From contig NC_007802.1 in NCBI RefSeq assembly GCF_000013565.1, positions 620,001 to 684,000 of the forward strand: a DNA stretch of 64,000 nucleotides. The letters run 5' to 3'. The stretch comes from Jannaschia sp. CCS1. Lineage in GTDB: Bacteria > Pseudomonadota > Alphaproteobacteria > Rhodobacterales > Rhodobacteraceae. Positions within the stretch are counted from its first letter, which is position 1, and every line of letters begins with the position of its first letter. The translations under genes and the position numbers were made by a program. Under the pieces are notes generated by a model. It was not told the origin of the DNA and did not search any database. It saw only the letters and a program-made list of their open reading frames with translations. Positions 1 through 8,074 of the stretch are shown here, one piece after another.

Positions 1-2
1 AC

Positions 3-143
3 CGCGCAGCCGCCGTGCGCGCCGCATATCTGGAAGGGGCCGCGTATAAAGACCTCGCCAGGCATCATGACGTCCCGCTGAACACGATGCGCACCTGGCT
101 GCGCCGCAGCTTGCTGAGTTTGAAGGAGTGTCTTTCGCGATGA
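3..143 (+). CDS. ECF RNA polymerase sigma factor, C-terminal fragment
   Basis: Only the last 46 codons are present; the 5' part lies outside the window. The visible part reads as sigma region 4: a YLEGAAYKDLA helix followed by a recognition helix (VPLNTMRTWLRRSL). That layout is typical of SigK-like ECF factors, which bind the -35 element. The stop codon overlaps the start of the next gene in an ATGA arrangement, and that gene is an anti-sigma factor, which supports the assignment. The subgroup cannot be fixed from this fragment. Confidence 0.75.
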   Translation, partial: RAAAVRAAYLEGAAYKDLARHHDVPLNTMRTWLRRSLLSLKECLSR

Positions 144-823
144 GCGATGCGCCCGACATGAATGACGACGACGCGCTGGCCGCCGAATACGTCTTGCACC
201 TGCTTGATCCGGCGGAGGTGGATGCGTTTGAGGGTCGGCTGGCGTCCGATCCCGCCTTGCGGGCGCGTGTCACCCGGTGGGAGGCCCACTTTGCGCCAAT
301 GGCGGAGGCGCTGACCGACATAGAACCATCGCCCCGCATCAAGACCGCGCTCATGGCCGACATTGCGTCGTCCAGGCCAGCGCGGCGTTGGGGCTGGGGC
401 TGGCTCGCGCTGCCATCCGTGCTGGCCATGGCCGCCGCCGCGTTCTTTTTCCTCAGCCCGTTCCTCTGGGCCCCCATCTTTGACCCGATCCTTCACGCCT
501 CGCTGGCGTCGGAGGATGGCCAGCTGATGATCGAGGCGGGGTATTCGGAGAATGGCACGCTGTTCCGGGTCATCCGTGAGGCAGGCGGACCGCGCCCCGG
601 CCGTGATCTGGAGCTGTGGGTGATTGCCGAAGGCGTATCGGCCCCCGTCTCTCTGGGTCTCGTGCCAACGGAAGAGGCGCAGATCACGTTCGAGATCACG
701 CCCGAGATTGCGGCGCTGATTGATGGCGGTATCCTTGCCGTTTCTGACGAGCCGTCCGGCGGCTCCCCCACGGGCGCTCCGACGGGCGACGTGCTGGCCA
801 CCGGGGCCTTTTTCGACGTCTGA
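140..823 (+). CDS. Anti-sigma factor, RskA family
   Basis: A 227-residue protein expected to hold the upstream sigma factor at the inner membrane. The N-terminal zone has the RskA-type helix (ALAAEYVLHLLDPAE, then a DPALRARV stretch). One membrane segment follows at about residues 90-115 (WLALPSVLAMAAAAFFFL). The rest is a periplasmic RskA domain ending in the family-typical EPSGGSPTGAPTG and VLATG motifs. I chose the ATG at 140 because it overlaps the sigma stop codon and has AAGGAG 11 bases upstream; a GTG at 128 would sit on that ribosome binding site. The inducing signal is unknown. Confidence 0.82.
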   Translation: MSDAPDMNDDDALAAEYVLHLLDPAEVDAFEGRLASDPALRARVTRWEAHFAPMAEALTDIEPSPRIKTALMADIASSRPARRWGWGWLALPSVLAMAAAAFFFLSPFLWAPIFDPILHASLASEDGQLMIEAGYSENGTLFRVIREAGGPRPGRDLELWVIAEGVSAPVSLGLVPTEEAQITFEITPEIAALIDGGILAVSDEPSGGSPTGAPTGDVLATGAFFDV

Positions 824-1181
824 TATCACGTCGGAAGGGCCCGCGATCCGGTGCCCCCAAAACGGGCGATGGTGTCTTGTTTGTCCGTTGGGCGGGATCG
901 TTTGAGCCCGGTTGCGACATGCACCGGCTGGCGCTGGATCGAGACACCTTTGGCGGCTCCGCCGAGGTCATTGGCGCGCGCAACCCGGCATCAAGCGACC
1001 GCCCGAACGGAGGCAGATTTGGGTCCACAAAGACGCATCGGGCCACCGCCAACTTGATGTCTCGGCAGATCGATTGCGCCAAATTTGCGTTACCGCGCGG
1101 CGGGTGCAATGCGGGCTGTGTAACGCTTTCCTCCCGATGACGGGCCTGATAGCGTCCCGCTTGCAAATTGGGAGGACGACT
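824..1181. other. Intergenic region with paaJ promoter area
   Basis: These 358 bases separate the anti-sigma gene from paaJ. An open frame runs through the second half and joins paaJ in frame, but it lacks any thiolase homology and the strong GGAGG lies just before the ATG at 1182. The only structure I see is the GCGTTAC/GTAACGC dyad at 1087-1126. No small gene or clear terminator is apparent. Confidence 0.5.
1087..1126. promoter_or_regulatory. Putative operator: GCGTTAC-N26-GTAACGC dyad before paaJ
   Basis: Perfect 7-base arms at 1087-1093 and 1120-1126 lie 56-95 bases upstream of the paaJ ATG. The GTTAC and GTAAC cores start 31 bases apart, the same spacing as in the dyad upstream of paaA. 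It is a candidate binding site for the phenylacetate regulator. The protein that binds is not known; the PaaX-family protein at 10190 is the nearest candidate. Confidence 0.4.
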
Positions 1182-2387
1182 ATGGCCGAGGCATTTATCT
1201 GCGATTACATCCGCACACCGATTGGACGGTTCGGTGGCGCGTTGGCCAAGGTGCGCGCCGATGACCTGGGCGCGGTGCCGCTGGCGGCGCTGATGGCGCG
1301 GAATTCAGGCGTGGATTGGGCGGCGGTGGACGACATTTACTATGGCTGCGCCAACCAGGCGGGCGAGGATAACCGCAACGTGGCGCGCATGTCGGCGCTT
1401 CTGGCGGGCTTGCCGGAGGCGGTGCCGGGGACCACGATCAACCGCCTGTGCGGCTCTGGCATGGACGCGATCATCGCAGCGGCGCGGGCGATCAAGGCGG
1501 GCGAGACGGAGTTGATGATTGCCGGCGGGGTCGAAAGCATGTCCCGCGCGCCCTTCGTGATGCCCAAGGCGGACACGGCGTTTTCCCGCAAGGCCGAGAT
1601 CTACGACACGACTATCGGCTGGCGCTTCGTGAACCCGGTGATGAAGGCGCAATACGGGATCGAGTCCATGCCAGAGACGGCAGAGAATGTGGCCGAAGAC
1701 TACACCGTGTCCCGCGCGGATCAGGATGCGTTTGCCGCGCGGTCGCAAGCCAAGGCCGGGGCGGCCATGGCGTCGGGGCGGTTGGCGGAGGAAATCACGC
1801 CGGTGACGATCCCGCGTCGCAAGGGCGAGCCTGTGGTTGTCTCTGAGGATGAGCACCCGAGGCCGGACACGGACGTGGCCGCGCTGTCGAAGTTGCGCGC
1901 GCCGTTTCGGGATGGGGGCAGTGTGACGGCGGGCAATGCGTCCGGGGTGAACGACGGGGCAGCGGCGCTGGTGATCGCGTCAGAGGCGGCTGCGGTGACG
2001 CATGGATTGACGCCCATCGCGCGGATTGTGGGCGGGGCCGTGGCAGGCGTGGCCCCCCGGATCATGGGGATCGGGCCGCTCCCCGCCTCGCAAAAGCTGA
2101 TGGCGCGCCTGGGCCTGACCATTAGCGATTTCGACGTGATCGAGTTGAACGAGGCCTTCGCGGCGCAGGGTCTGGCCGTCACGCGGGGCCTTGGGATTGC
2201 TGACGATGATGCCCGTGTGAATCCCAATGGCGGCGCGATAGCCCTGGGGCATCCCTTGGGGATGTCGGGCGCCCGCATCGCCGGATCTGCCGCGCTGGAG
2301 ATGAAGTTGCGTGGTGGCACGCGCGCCTTGGCGACGATGTGCATCGGCGTGGGTCAGGGGATCGCTGTGGCGCTGGAGGCGGTTTGA
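1182..2387 (+). CDS. paaJ: 3-oxoadipyl-CoA thiolase (thiolase family)
   Basis: A 401-residue thiolase predicted to cleave 3-oxoadipyl-CoA (or the 5,6-dehydro form) to succinyl-CoA and acetyl-CoA, the last step of phenylacetate and benzoyl-CoA catabolism. The acylated cysteine is C90 in NRLCGSGMDA. The C-terminal GGAIALGHPLG and TMCIGVGQG motifs supply the catalytic His and second Cys. The start has GGAGG nearby. Its place beside the paa genes favours PaaJ/PcaF over a general acetyl-CoA acetyltransferase, but substrate cannot be proved from motifs. It could also serve the box pathway encoded downstream, which makes the same intermediate. Confidence 0.85.
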   Translation: MAEAFICDYIRTPIGRFGGALAKVRADDLGAVPLAALMARNSGVDWAAVDDIYYGCANQAGEDNRNVARMSALLAGLPEAVPGTTINRLCGSGMDAIIAAARAIKAGETELMIAGGVESMSRAPFVMPKADTAFSRKAEIYDTTIGWRFVNPVMKAQYGIESMPETAENVAEDYTVSRADQDAFAARSQAKAGAAMASGRLAEEITPVTIPRRKGEPVVVSEDEHPRPDTDVAALSKLRAPFRDGGSVTAGNASGVNDGAAALVIASEAAAVTHGLTPIARIVGGAVAGVAPRIMGIGPLPASQKLMARLGLTISDFDVIELNEAFAAQGLAVTRGLGIADDDARVNPNGGAIALGHPLGMSGARIAGSAALEMKLRGGTRALATMCIGVGQGIAVALEAV

Positions 2388-2430
2388 TCCGGATGCGGTC
2401 GCGCGGGTGGCGCCTTCGGGACGCTCAGCG

Positions 2431-2460
2431 GGAGTTTTATGGGCCAAGATGAAGGAGCGG
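2431..2460 (+). repeat. Dispersed repeat, copy A (GCCAAGATGAAGGAGCGG core)
   Basis: Short sequence between the convergent paaJ and paaE genes, matching copies at 32592, 44306, 60321 and, inverted, 6262. The shared pattern is GGAGTTxTAT, then GCCAAGATGAAGGAG. It sits in a convergent intergenic gap, as several other copies do. Confidence 0.45.
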
Positions 2461-2465
2461 GAGCT

Positions 2466-3527
2466 TTAGTGGTCCTGGTATTCCACTGTGATTGACGGTC
2501 CCACGGGCAAGGCCTGACAGCTGAGGACCATGCCCCGCGCGACCTCGTAGTCTTCCAGCGCGTGGTTGGTGATCATCTGCGCCTCCCCGTCCACAACCCT
2601 GCACATGCAGGTGGAGCAGACCCCGGCCCTGCACGCATAGGGCGCATCAAGGCCGGCCCGCAGGGCGGCGGCAAGGATCGTCTCGTTCGGGGCCACGTCC
2701 ACGTCCTGCGCAGTGCCGTCCACGATGATCGTCGCGGTCGTCGATGCGGAGGTGTCGTCGGGCGCGTGGGTTTGTGGCAGTTGACCCTGCTGACTGGCGG
2801 CGAACAGTTCATACTTGATGGCGTCACTGGCCATGCCGTGGTGGGCCAGCCGGTCGGCGATGGTTTCCATGGCGGCCTCGGGCCCGCAGATGAAAGCCGC
2901 GTCGGCGGTGTCCACGTCGACCCATTGGGCGAACATGGCGTCCAGCTTCTTCGCGTCAATGCGCCCGGTGAAGAGGTCGATGCCCGTGGGGTCATTCTTG
3001 AGGATATGCACGATGTTGAGGCGGGTGAGGTTCTCGTTTTTGAGATCCTCCAACTCTTCCCGGAACATCACATCCCGGGCGGTTCTGTTGGCGTAGATCA
3101 GGGTGAAGCGGCTCTCCGGCTCGACGGCCAGCGTGCTGCGCAGGATCGACAGCACGGGCGTTATGCCCGAGCCGATGGCAAAGCCCAGATAATGGGTCCT
3201 CGCCTCCGGTCTGAGGGGGGTGTGAAAGGTGCCCATGGGCGACAGCGCGTCGATGGTGTCGCCTTCTTGAAGGGTCTCATTTGCCCAGGTGGAAAACGCG
3301 CCGCCTTGAACCTTCTTGATGCCAACCTCCAGCGTGCCATCGGTGATCCCTGCGCTGATGGAATAGGCCCGCCGTAATTCCACCCCGTCAATCTCCTGCC
3401 GGAAGGTCAGATATTGGCCTTGGGTGAACGGCAGCGTGGAGCCGTCCTGAGGCGCGAGTTGCACCGAGACCGCATCGGACGTGGTGCGGTGGATGCGGGT
3501 GACGGTGAGGGGGATGAATTTGGCCAT
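2466..3527 (-). CDS. paaE: 1,2-phenylacetyl-CoA epoxidase reductase subunit PaaE
   Basis: A 353-residue flavin/iron-sulfur reductase that passes electrons from NAD(P)H to the PaaAC oxygenase. The N-terminal FAD domain carries RAYS at residues 53-56. A nucleotide-binding domain follows (GSGITPVLSI). The C-terminal plant-type [2Fe-2S] domain has ligands C299, C304, C307 and C336. Length is normal for PaaE. It is the last gene of the paaABCDE operon and starts 4 bases after paaD ends; the ATG at 3527 matches the usual MAKFxPLxV beginning. It might also feed electrons to BoxB, since no boxA is present in this window. Confidence 0.93.
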   Translation of the reverse strand: MAKFIPLTVTRIHRTTSDAVSVQLAPQDGSTLPFTQGQYLTFRQEIDGVELRRAYSISAGITDGTLEVGIKKVQGGAFSTWANETLQEGDTIDALSPMGTFHTPLRPEARTHYLGFAIGSGITPVLSILRSTLAVEPESRFTLIYANRTARDVMFREELEDLKNENLTRLNIVHILKNDPTGIDLFTGRIDAKKLDAMFAQWVDVDTADAAFICGPEAAMETIADRLAHHGMASDAIKYELFAASQQGQLPQTHAPDDTSASTTATIIVDGTAQDVDVAPNETILAAALRAGLDAPYACRAGVCSTCMCRVVDGEAQMITNHALEDYEVARGMVLSCQALPVGPSITVEYQDH

Positions 3528-3531
3528 GGTC

Positions 3532-4005
3532 TCAGATGCACTTGAAGTAGTCGAAGGGTTCCAGGCAGTCGGTGCAGCGCCATTGGGCCTTGCAGGGGGT
3601 GGAGCCGAACTGGCTGATCCGCTCCAGGTTGGTGGATTGGCAGAGAGGGCAGTGCGATGGTCCGCCCGCCGGATTGGGCGGTGCGATCCCGTAATCTTCC
3701 AGCTTGGCGCGGCCCTTGTCGGACAGCCAATCAGTGGTCCAGGGCGGAGCGATCTGGCGCTTGAGGGTGAGGGCGTCGATGCCTTTGGTGTGCAGGGCCT
3801 CACGGACGGACAATTCGATGACGGCGGTGGCGGGGCAGCCGGAATAGGTGGGCGTCAGGGTGACTTCGAGGGTATCACCCGTCCACGCCACATCGCGCAC
3901 GATGCCAAGATCGACGACGGAAATCACCGGGATTTCCGGGTCCGGGACGGCGTCGAGCCAGGTCCAGATCTGATCCGTCGATGGTTTTGTCGCAGGGGTT
4001 ACCAT
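3532..4005 (-). CDS. paaD: Phenylacetate epoxidase maturation protein PaaD
   Basis: A 157-residue protein of the MIP18/DUF59 family. The N-terminal half has DPEIPVISVVDLGIVRDV, the family hallmark. The C-terminal part carries two cysteine pairs (CPLC and CTDC) plus further cysteines that probably bind a metal or Fe-S cluster. It is thought to help assemble the metal centres of the epoxidase. Its start overlaps the end of paaC by 7 bases; the ATG at 4005 gives the family N-terminus, whereas an upstream ATG would overlap paaC further. Confidence 0.92.
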   Translation of the reverse strand: MVTPATKPSTDQIWTWLDAVPDPEIPVISVVDLGIVRDVAWTGDTLEVTLTPTYSGCPATAVIELSVREALHTKGIDALTLKRQIAPPWTTDWLSDKGRAKLEDYGIAPPNPAGGPSHCPLCQSTNLERISQFGSTPCKAQWRCTDCLEPFDYFKCI

Positions 4006-4760
4006 TGGGCACCGGGATAGGCGCGCTGGAGCCACTGCATCTGCGTGAGCAGGTGGCCCAGATGCTCGGAATGGCGCGCGCCGGTGTAACCGCCCTGATG
4101 GGCGAACCGGCTTTCGGGGACGCTCAGCGTGGCCTCGTCCAGCACCGCGCCGATGGTCGCATCGAAGGCGGGGCGCAGGGGGGCCGGATCAATGCCGGGC
4201 AGGCTGGTGTCTTCGGTGAACAATTCGCCCACATAGGGATAGAGAAGGTCGAGCGACGCCTGCATCCTGGCCCGGCTTTCATCCGTTCCATCGCCCAGGC
4301 GGATCACCAGATCGGAGGAGCGTTCCACGTGGTATGTCGCCTCTTTCGCGGATTTGGCGGCGATGGCGGCGATCTGGTCATTGGAGTGCTGCTCAAGGTT
4401 GAGCAGCATACTCAAGTGCCAGTTATCAAACAGAAATTGCCGCATTAGTGTTTGGCCGAAATGACCGTTGGGCTGTTGCACCAGCAGGCAACAGCGGAAA
4501 TCCCACGCATCGCGCAGCATCGCCAGATCGTCGGCGGAGCGGCCTTTGCCCTCCACCTCTCCGGCCAGGCCAAGCCACATCTGGGTCTGTCCGATGAAAT
4601 CCAGCGCCGTGTTGGCCAGTGCGATGTCTTCTTCCAGCACCGGCCCCTTGCCGCACCATTCCGACAGGCGGTGGCCGAGGATCAGGGTGTTGTCGCCCAT
4701 CCGCAGGAGAAACTCGAACAGGGCCTTGTCCGCCCGGTCTTGGATCACATCGGGCATCAC
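3999..4760 (-). CDS. paaC: 1,2-phenylacetyl-CoA epoxidase structural subunit PaaC
   Basis: A 253-residue all-helical ferritin-like subunit that pairs with catalytic PaaA to form the phenylacetyl-CoA epoxidase core. Recognisable family stretches include LRMGDNTLILGHRLSEW near the start and WDFRCCLLVQQPNGHF in the middle. It is the structural partner and is not expected to hold the active di-iron site. It overlaps paaB by 4 bases (ATGA) and paaD by 7, so translation is probably coupled. Confidence 0.93.
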   Translation of the reverse strand: MMPDVIQDRADKALFEFLLRMGDNTLILGHRLSEWCGKGPVLEEDIALANTALDFIGQTQMWLGLAGEVEGKGRSADDLAMLRDAWDFRCCLLVQQPNGHFGQTLMRQFLFDNWHLSMLLNLEQHSNDQIAAIAAKSAKEATYHVERSSDLVIRLGDGTDESRARMQASLDLLYPYVGELFTEDTSLPGIDPAPLRPAFDATIGAVLDEATLSVPESRFAHQGGYTGARHSEHLGHLLTQMQWLQRAYPGAQW

Positions 4761-5047
4761 ATCGGCCCCACGTCTTTGGGGATGTCGAAGAAGGTGGGGT
4801 GGCGGTAGGTCTTGTCATCTGCCGGATCGAACATCGGGCCCTTCTTGGAGGGGCTGGAGGCGGCGATGGCGCTGGCGGGTACCGCCCAGATGGAGACGCC
4901 TTCCTTGCGGCGCGTGTAGACGTCACGCGCGTTCAGGATCGCCATTTCGGCGTCCGGCGCATGGAGGGACCCGACGTGGCGGTGCGACGCGCCGTGCTGG
5001 CCACGGATAAAAATCTCCCACAGGGGCCATTCGCGTTTGTCAGTCAT
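4757..5047 (-). CDS. paaB: 1,2-phenylacetyl-CoA epoxidase subunit PaaB
   Basis: A 96-residue protein with the PaaB pattern: WPLWEIFIRGQHGASHRHVG at the N-terminus, then an aligned stretch of NARDVYTRRKEGVSIWAVP. In the known complex PaaB bridges PaaAC units. It follows paaA after a 119-base gap that holds four phased palindromes, the only sizeable gap inside this operon, and it overlaps paaC by ATGA. Confidence 0.93.
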   Translation of the reverse strand: MTDKREWPLWEIFIRGQHGASHRHVGSLHAPDAEMAILNARDVYTRRKEGVSIWAVPASAIAASSPSKKGPMFDPADDKTYRHPTFFDIPKDVGPM

Positions 5048-5078
5048 TGATCACGCCTTTCCTTGCGTGTGGGGGCGG

Positions 5079-5166
5079 AAGGCTTTTGCAAAAGCCTTGG
5101 CACGCCCTTGAAAGGGCGTGGCCAGAGCCTTGCAAGGCACTGGCAAATCTCTTGCAAGAGATTTGG
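5079..5166. repeat. Array of four 22-bp-phased palindromes with YTTGCAAR cores
   Basis: Four adjacent palindromic units fill the gap between paaA and paaB. Unit 1 (5079-5098) and unit 4 (5144-5165) are perfect palindromes of 20 and 22 bases. Unit 2 (5101-5120) has 8-base arms around TTGAAA. Unit 3 (5122-5143) is nearly perfect. The palindrome centres are exactly 22 bases apart. The cores are conserved (TTGCAA, one TTGAAA), while the outer arms differ between units yet stay complementary within each one. In paaA mRNA they would form four hairpins just after the stop codon, which could protect the paaA message or set subunit ratios. Confidence 0.8.
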
Positions 5167-6144
5167 TCACTCCGCCGCGACTTTCGCGGCCTGCGTCTTC
5201 GCCGCATGCGCCATCAGCCCGTCCCGCACCCAGGCGCCGTCGTCCCAGGCCTTCTGGCGCGTTGCGATGCGGTCAGCCGAGCACGGCCCGTTGCCTTTGA
5301 GCACGTCGAAGAACTCATCCCAATCGGGCTCAGCGAAATCATAGCCCTGCTTCTCGTCATTCCAGGCCAACGTCTCGTCCGGCACAGTCAAGCCAAGGTA
5401 TTCGGCTTGCGGCACCGTCTGGTCGACGAACTTCTGGCGCAGCTCATCGTTGGTGTTCATCTTGATCTTCCACGCCATGGATTGTTCGGAGTGGGTGCTG
5501 TTGGCATCGGATGGGCCGAACATCATCAGCGACGGAAACCACAGGCGGTTCAGCGCGTCCTGGGCCATGCGCTTCTGGGACTCAGTTCCGTTGCACATCT
5601 TCATCATGATGTCGAAACCCTGGCGCTGGTGGAAGCTCTCTTCCTTGCAGACGCGGATCATCGCGCGGGCATAGGGCCCGAATGACGTGCGTTGCAGCGG
5701 CACCTGGTTCATGATCGCGGCCCCGTCCACAAGCCAGCCGACCGCGCCCATATCGGCCCAGGTCAGGGTGGGGTAGGCGAAGATCGACGAATATTTCATG
5801 CGCCCGTCCAGCAGCATTTCCGTCATCTCGTCGCGGGAAATCCCCAATGTCTCCGCCGCGCAATAGAGGTAGAGGCCATGGCCCGCCTCGTCCTGAACTT
5901 TGGCCAGCAGGATCGCCTTGCGCTCCAGCGTCGGCGCGCGGGTGATCCAGTTGCCCTCGGGCAGCTGGCCTACGATTTCCGAATGCGCGTGCTGACCGAT
6001 CTGGCGGATCAGCGTCTTGCGATACCCTTCTGGCATCCAGTCCTTGGGCTCGATCTTCTCGCCTGCGTCGATGCGAGCCTGAAATTCGGCAAGCTTCGCA
6101 GGATCATCAGTGCTGGCCTCGGATTTCACCATTTGCGCGTACAT
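5167..6144 (-). CDS. paaA: 1,2-phenylacetyl-CoA epoxidase catalytic subunit PaaA
   Basis: A 325-residue di-iron subunit that epoxidises the ring of phenylacetyl-CoA. The first E-x-x-H iron-binding motif is DEAGHG with E86 and H89; a second helix pair is visible around [12 protein letters not shown]. The N-terminus (MYAQMVKSE) and full length match PaaA. It is the first gene of paaABCDE. Its promoter region carries a GTTAC-N26-GTAAC dyad, and four palindromes follow its stop codon. Confidence 0.95.
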   Translation of the reverse strand: MYAQMVKSEASTDDPAKLAEFQARIDAGEKIEPKDWMPEGYRKTLIRQIGQHAHSEIVGQLPEGNWITRAPTLERKAILLAKVQDEAGHGLYLYCAAETLGISRDEMTEMLLDGRMKYSSIFAYPTLTWADMGAVGWLVDGAAIMNQVPLQRTSFGPYARAMIRVCKEESFHQRQGFDIMMKMCNGTESQKRMAQDALNRLWFPSLMMFGPSDANSTHSEQSMAWKIKMNTNDELRQKFVDQTVPQAEYLGLTVPDETLAWNDEKQGYDFAEPDWDEFFDVLKGNGPCSADRIATRQKAWDDGAWVRDGLMAHAAKTQAAKVAAE

Positions 6145-6205
6145 GGACAGTCTCCCTCATAGAGTCTGCAAACTAACAGAATTCGCAGGTCGCGTCCAAC
6201 ATAAT

Positions 6206-6241
6206 GTTACCAAAGATCTTGGGGCGCCAATTTTTTGTAAC
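6206..6241. promoter_or_regulatory. Putative operator: GTTAC-N26-GTAAC dyad before paaA
   Basis: Arms at 6206-6210 and 6237-6241, 62-97 bases upstream of the paaA ATG. The 31-base arm-to-arm distance equals that of the paaJ dyad at 1089-1124. Read in the direction of paaA, the first arm extends to GCGTTAC, also as at paaJ. Five-base arms alone would be weak; the repeated spacing in front of two paa units is the argument. The binding regulator is unidentified. Confidence 0.42.
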
Positions 6242-6261
6242 GCAATGCCTGTCATTCCCCG

Positions 6262-6285
6262 TTCTTCAAATATCCCGGAGGGGGT
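6262..6285 (-). repeat. Dispersed repeat, copy B (diverged, inverted)
   Basis: On the minus strand this reads ACCCCCTCCGGGATATTTG followed by AAGAA. It resembles the ACCCCCGAGAGTTGTATTTG segment of the copy at 44306 but lacks the CCAAGATG part. As in copies D and E, strong GC hairpins precede it on the same strand, here at 6286-6337. Confidence 0.35.
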
Positions 6286-6337
6286 CTGGGGGAGGCAGCG
6301 CCTCCCCCAGCTGGTCGCCCCGGCTTGCCGGGGCGAC
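6286..6337 (-). terminator. Paired perfect hairpins downstream of paaK
   Basis: Two perfect 11-bp stems stand side by side: 6286-6310 (CTGGGGGAGGC arm, 3-base loop) and 6314-6337 (GTCGCCCCGGC arm, 2-base loop). They begin 4 bases past the paaK stop on the minus strand. No T-run follows, so this is not a canonical intrinsic terminator, but its position suggests it ends the paaIK message and insulates the paaA promoter. Confidence 0.5.
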
Positions 6338-6341
6338 ATCC

Positions 6342-7646
6342 TTAGCCGCGATTATCGACCACCCGCCGGGCCTTGCCCTCACTGCGTTCCACGCTGCCGG
6401 GGAGGGCGACCTGCACGTCGGTGGATATGCCCACCACTTCTTTGATCCGGTGTGCCAGGGTTGCGGCCTGCACCGCCTGGGCTTCGCCGTCGCCGTGGTT
6501 GGGCAGGCTTTCCACATGCACGCGCATGGCGTCCATCTGGCCGTTCTTGACCAGTTCGATCTGGTAGTAGGGTGCCAGGCCATCCACCGTCAGCACCTGC
6601 TCCTCGATCTGGGTGGGGAAGACGTTGACGCCGCGCAGGATGATCATGTCGTCGGAGCGGCCCGTGATCTTTTCCATCCGCCGCATGGACCGCGCGGTGC
6701 CGGGCAGAAGGCGGGTCAGATCCCGGGTGCGGTAGCGGATGATCGGCATGCCTTCCTTGGTCAGCGTGGTAAAGACAAGTTCCCCCATCTCGCCATCGGG
6801 CAGCACCTCACCGGTCTGTGGGTCGATGATTTCGGGGTAGAAATTGTCCTCCCAGATATGCAGGCCGTCTTTGGTCTCCACGCATTCATTGGCGACGCCG
6901 GGGCCCATGACTTCGCTGAGGCCATAGATGTCCACGGCATGCATATCAAAGGCGCTCTCGACCTCGGCGCGCATCTTGTTGGTCCAGGGCTCGGCCCCGA
7001 AGATGCCGACCTCCAGGCTAGTGCTGCGCGGGTCGAGGCCCTGTCGGTGATATTCCTCCAGCAGGTTCAGCATGTAGGACGGGGTGACCATGATCGTGGT
7101 GGGTTGGAAATCTTCTATAAGAGTGACCTGCCGCGCCGTCATTCCGCCGGAGACGGGCACAACGGTGCAGCCCAACGCCTCCGCGCCGTAATGGGCGCCG
7201 AGGCCGCCGGTGAACAGGCCGTAGCCATAGGCGATGTGGACCAGATCGCCGGGCGCAGTGCCCGATGCGCGCATGGAGCGGGCGACCATGTTGGACCACA
7301 TGGTAATGTCGCTTTTGGTGTAGCCCACGACGGTCGGTTTGCCCGTGGTGCCCGAGGAGGCATGGATACGACTGATCCGGTCGCGGGGGACGGCGAAGAG
7401 GCCGAAGGGGTAATTGTCGCGCAGGTCGGACTTCACGGTGAAGGGGAATTTGGCGAGGTCTTCGAGGCTGTGCAGGTCGGACGGATGCACGCTCGCCGCG
7501 TCGAATTGCGCGCGGTAGAAGGGGACGTTGTCATAGGCGTGCTGGAGGGACCATTTCAGGCGGCTCAGCTGGAGGGCTGCGATTTCATCGCGCGAGGCGA
7601 TCTCGATCGGGTCGAGGGTGTCACGGGGGGGTGTCAGGTCTCTCAT
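6342..7646 (-). CDS. paaK: Phenylacetate-CoA ligase
   Basis: A 434-residue AMP-forming ligase that activates phenylacetate to phenylacetyl-CoA, the entry step of the pathway. The ATP-binding P-loop is SSGTTGKPTVVGYT at residues 97-110. The family stretches GIFGAEPWT, IYGLSEVMGPGV and IRYRTRDLT follow. The C-terminal PaaK domain includes DDMIILRGVNVFPTQIEE. Length matches the family. Its start overlaps paaI by 4 bases, so paaI and paaK form one unit running away from paaZ. Confidence 0.95.
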   Translation of the reverse strand: MRDLTPPRDTLDPIEIASRDEIAALQLSRLKWSLQHAYDNVPFYRAQFDAASVHPSDLHSLEDLAKFPFTVKSDLRDNYPFGLFAVPRDRISRIHASSGTTGKPTVVGYTKSDITMWSNMVARSMRASGTAPGDLVHIAYGYGLFTGGLGAHYGAEALGCTVVPVSGGMTARQVTLIEDFQPTTIMVTPSYMLNLLEEYHRQGLDPRSTSLEVGIFGAEPWTNKMRAEVESAFDMHAVDIYGLSEVMGPGVANECVETKDGLHIWEDNFYPEIIDPQTGEVLPDGEMGELVFTTLTKEGMPIIRYRTRDLTRLLPGTARSMRRMEKITGRSDDMIILRGVNVFPTQIEEQVLTVDGLAPYYQIELVKNGQMDAMRVHVESLPNHGDGEAQAVQAATLAHRIKEVVGISTDVQVALPGSVERSEGKARRVVDNRG

Positions 7647-8074
7647 ATCTTTTCCTCGAACAGATGGCCGCCGATGGCACGCGATGCACCGCGGAACAGG
7701 GCGACGGTCTCGCCCGTTTGATTTGTAACGGTGACGTCAGTGATGCCGGAGCGGCCCTTGAGCGTCGTCTCGACGGCGGTGGCGGTCAGCACATCGCCCA
7801 GACGCACCGGGGCCAGGAAGCTGATCGTGTTGTGCTGCGCGACCGTCGAGACATTGCGGGAATTGCAGGCGAAGGCGAAGGCAGAGTCCGCCAGCATGAA
7901 GGTGACGCCGCCATGGCCGATGCCGTGGCCGTTGCAATGATCCTCGCGAATGGTCAGGGTCAGCGTGGCCGTGCCTTCATCCACATCGGCGATCTCCATT
8001 CCGACCCAGGCAGATGCCCGGTCGCTTGCCCACATGGTGTTGGCGCTGCGTTGGGCGCGCTCTTTGGGGTGCAT
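7643..8074 (-). CDS. paaI: Hydroxyphenylacetyl-CoA thioesterase PaaI
   Basis: A 143-residue hotdog-fold thioesterase that frees CoA from dead-end phenylacetate intermediates. The catalytic motif is GHGGVTFMLADSAFA, with H54-G-G and D63. The ATG at 8074 has GGGAGG about 8 bases upstream and gives the usual size. A longer reading starting at 8107 would run into the divergent promoter. It is co-transcribed with paaK (ATGA overlap) and divergent from paaZ. Confidence 0.9.
   Translation of the reverse strand: MHPKERAQRSANTMWASDRASAWVGMEIADVDEGTATLTLTIREDHCNGHGIGHGGVTFMLADSAFAFACNSRNVSTVAQHNTISFLAPVRLGDVLTATAVETTLKGRSGITDVTVTNQTGETVALFRGASRAIGGHLFEEKI

Noticed and set aside
912-1181. In-frame 90-codon extension of paaJ upstream of 1182
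   Set aside because: No thiolase homology in the added part; the GGAGG before 1182 and family length fix the start there. The extension also crosses the operator-like dyad.
5079-5166. The palindrome array as a CRISPR array
   Set aside because: Units are contiguous palindromes with no spacers, only four of them, and no cas genes are present.
6145-6341. A small gene upstream of paaA (60-codon frame on the minus strand)
   Set aside because: The frame runs through strong hairpins and the promoter dyad and has no recognisable product.
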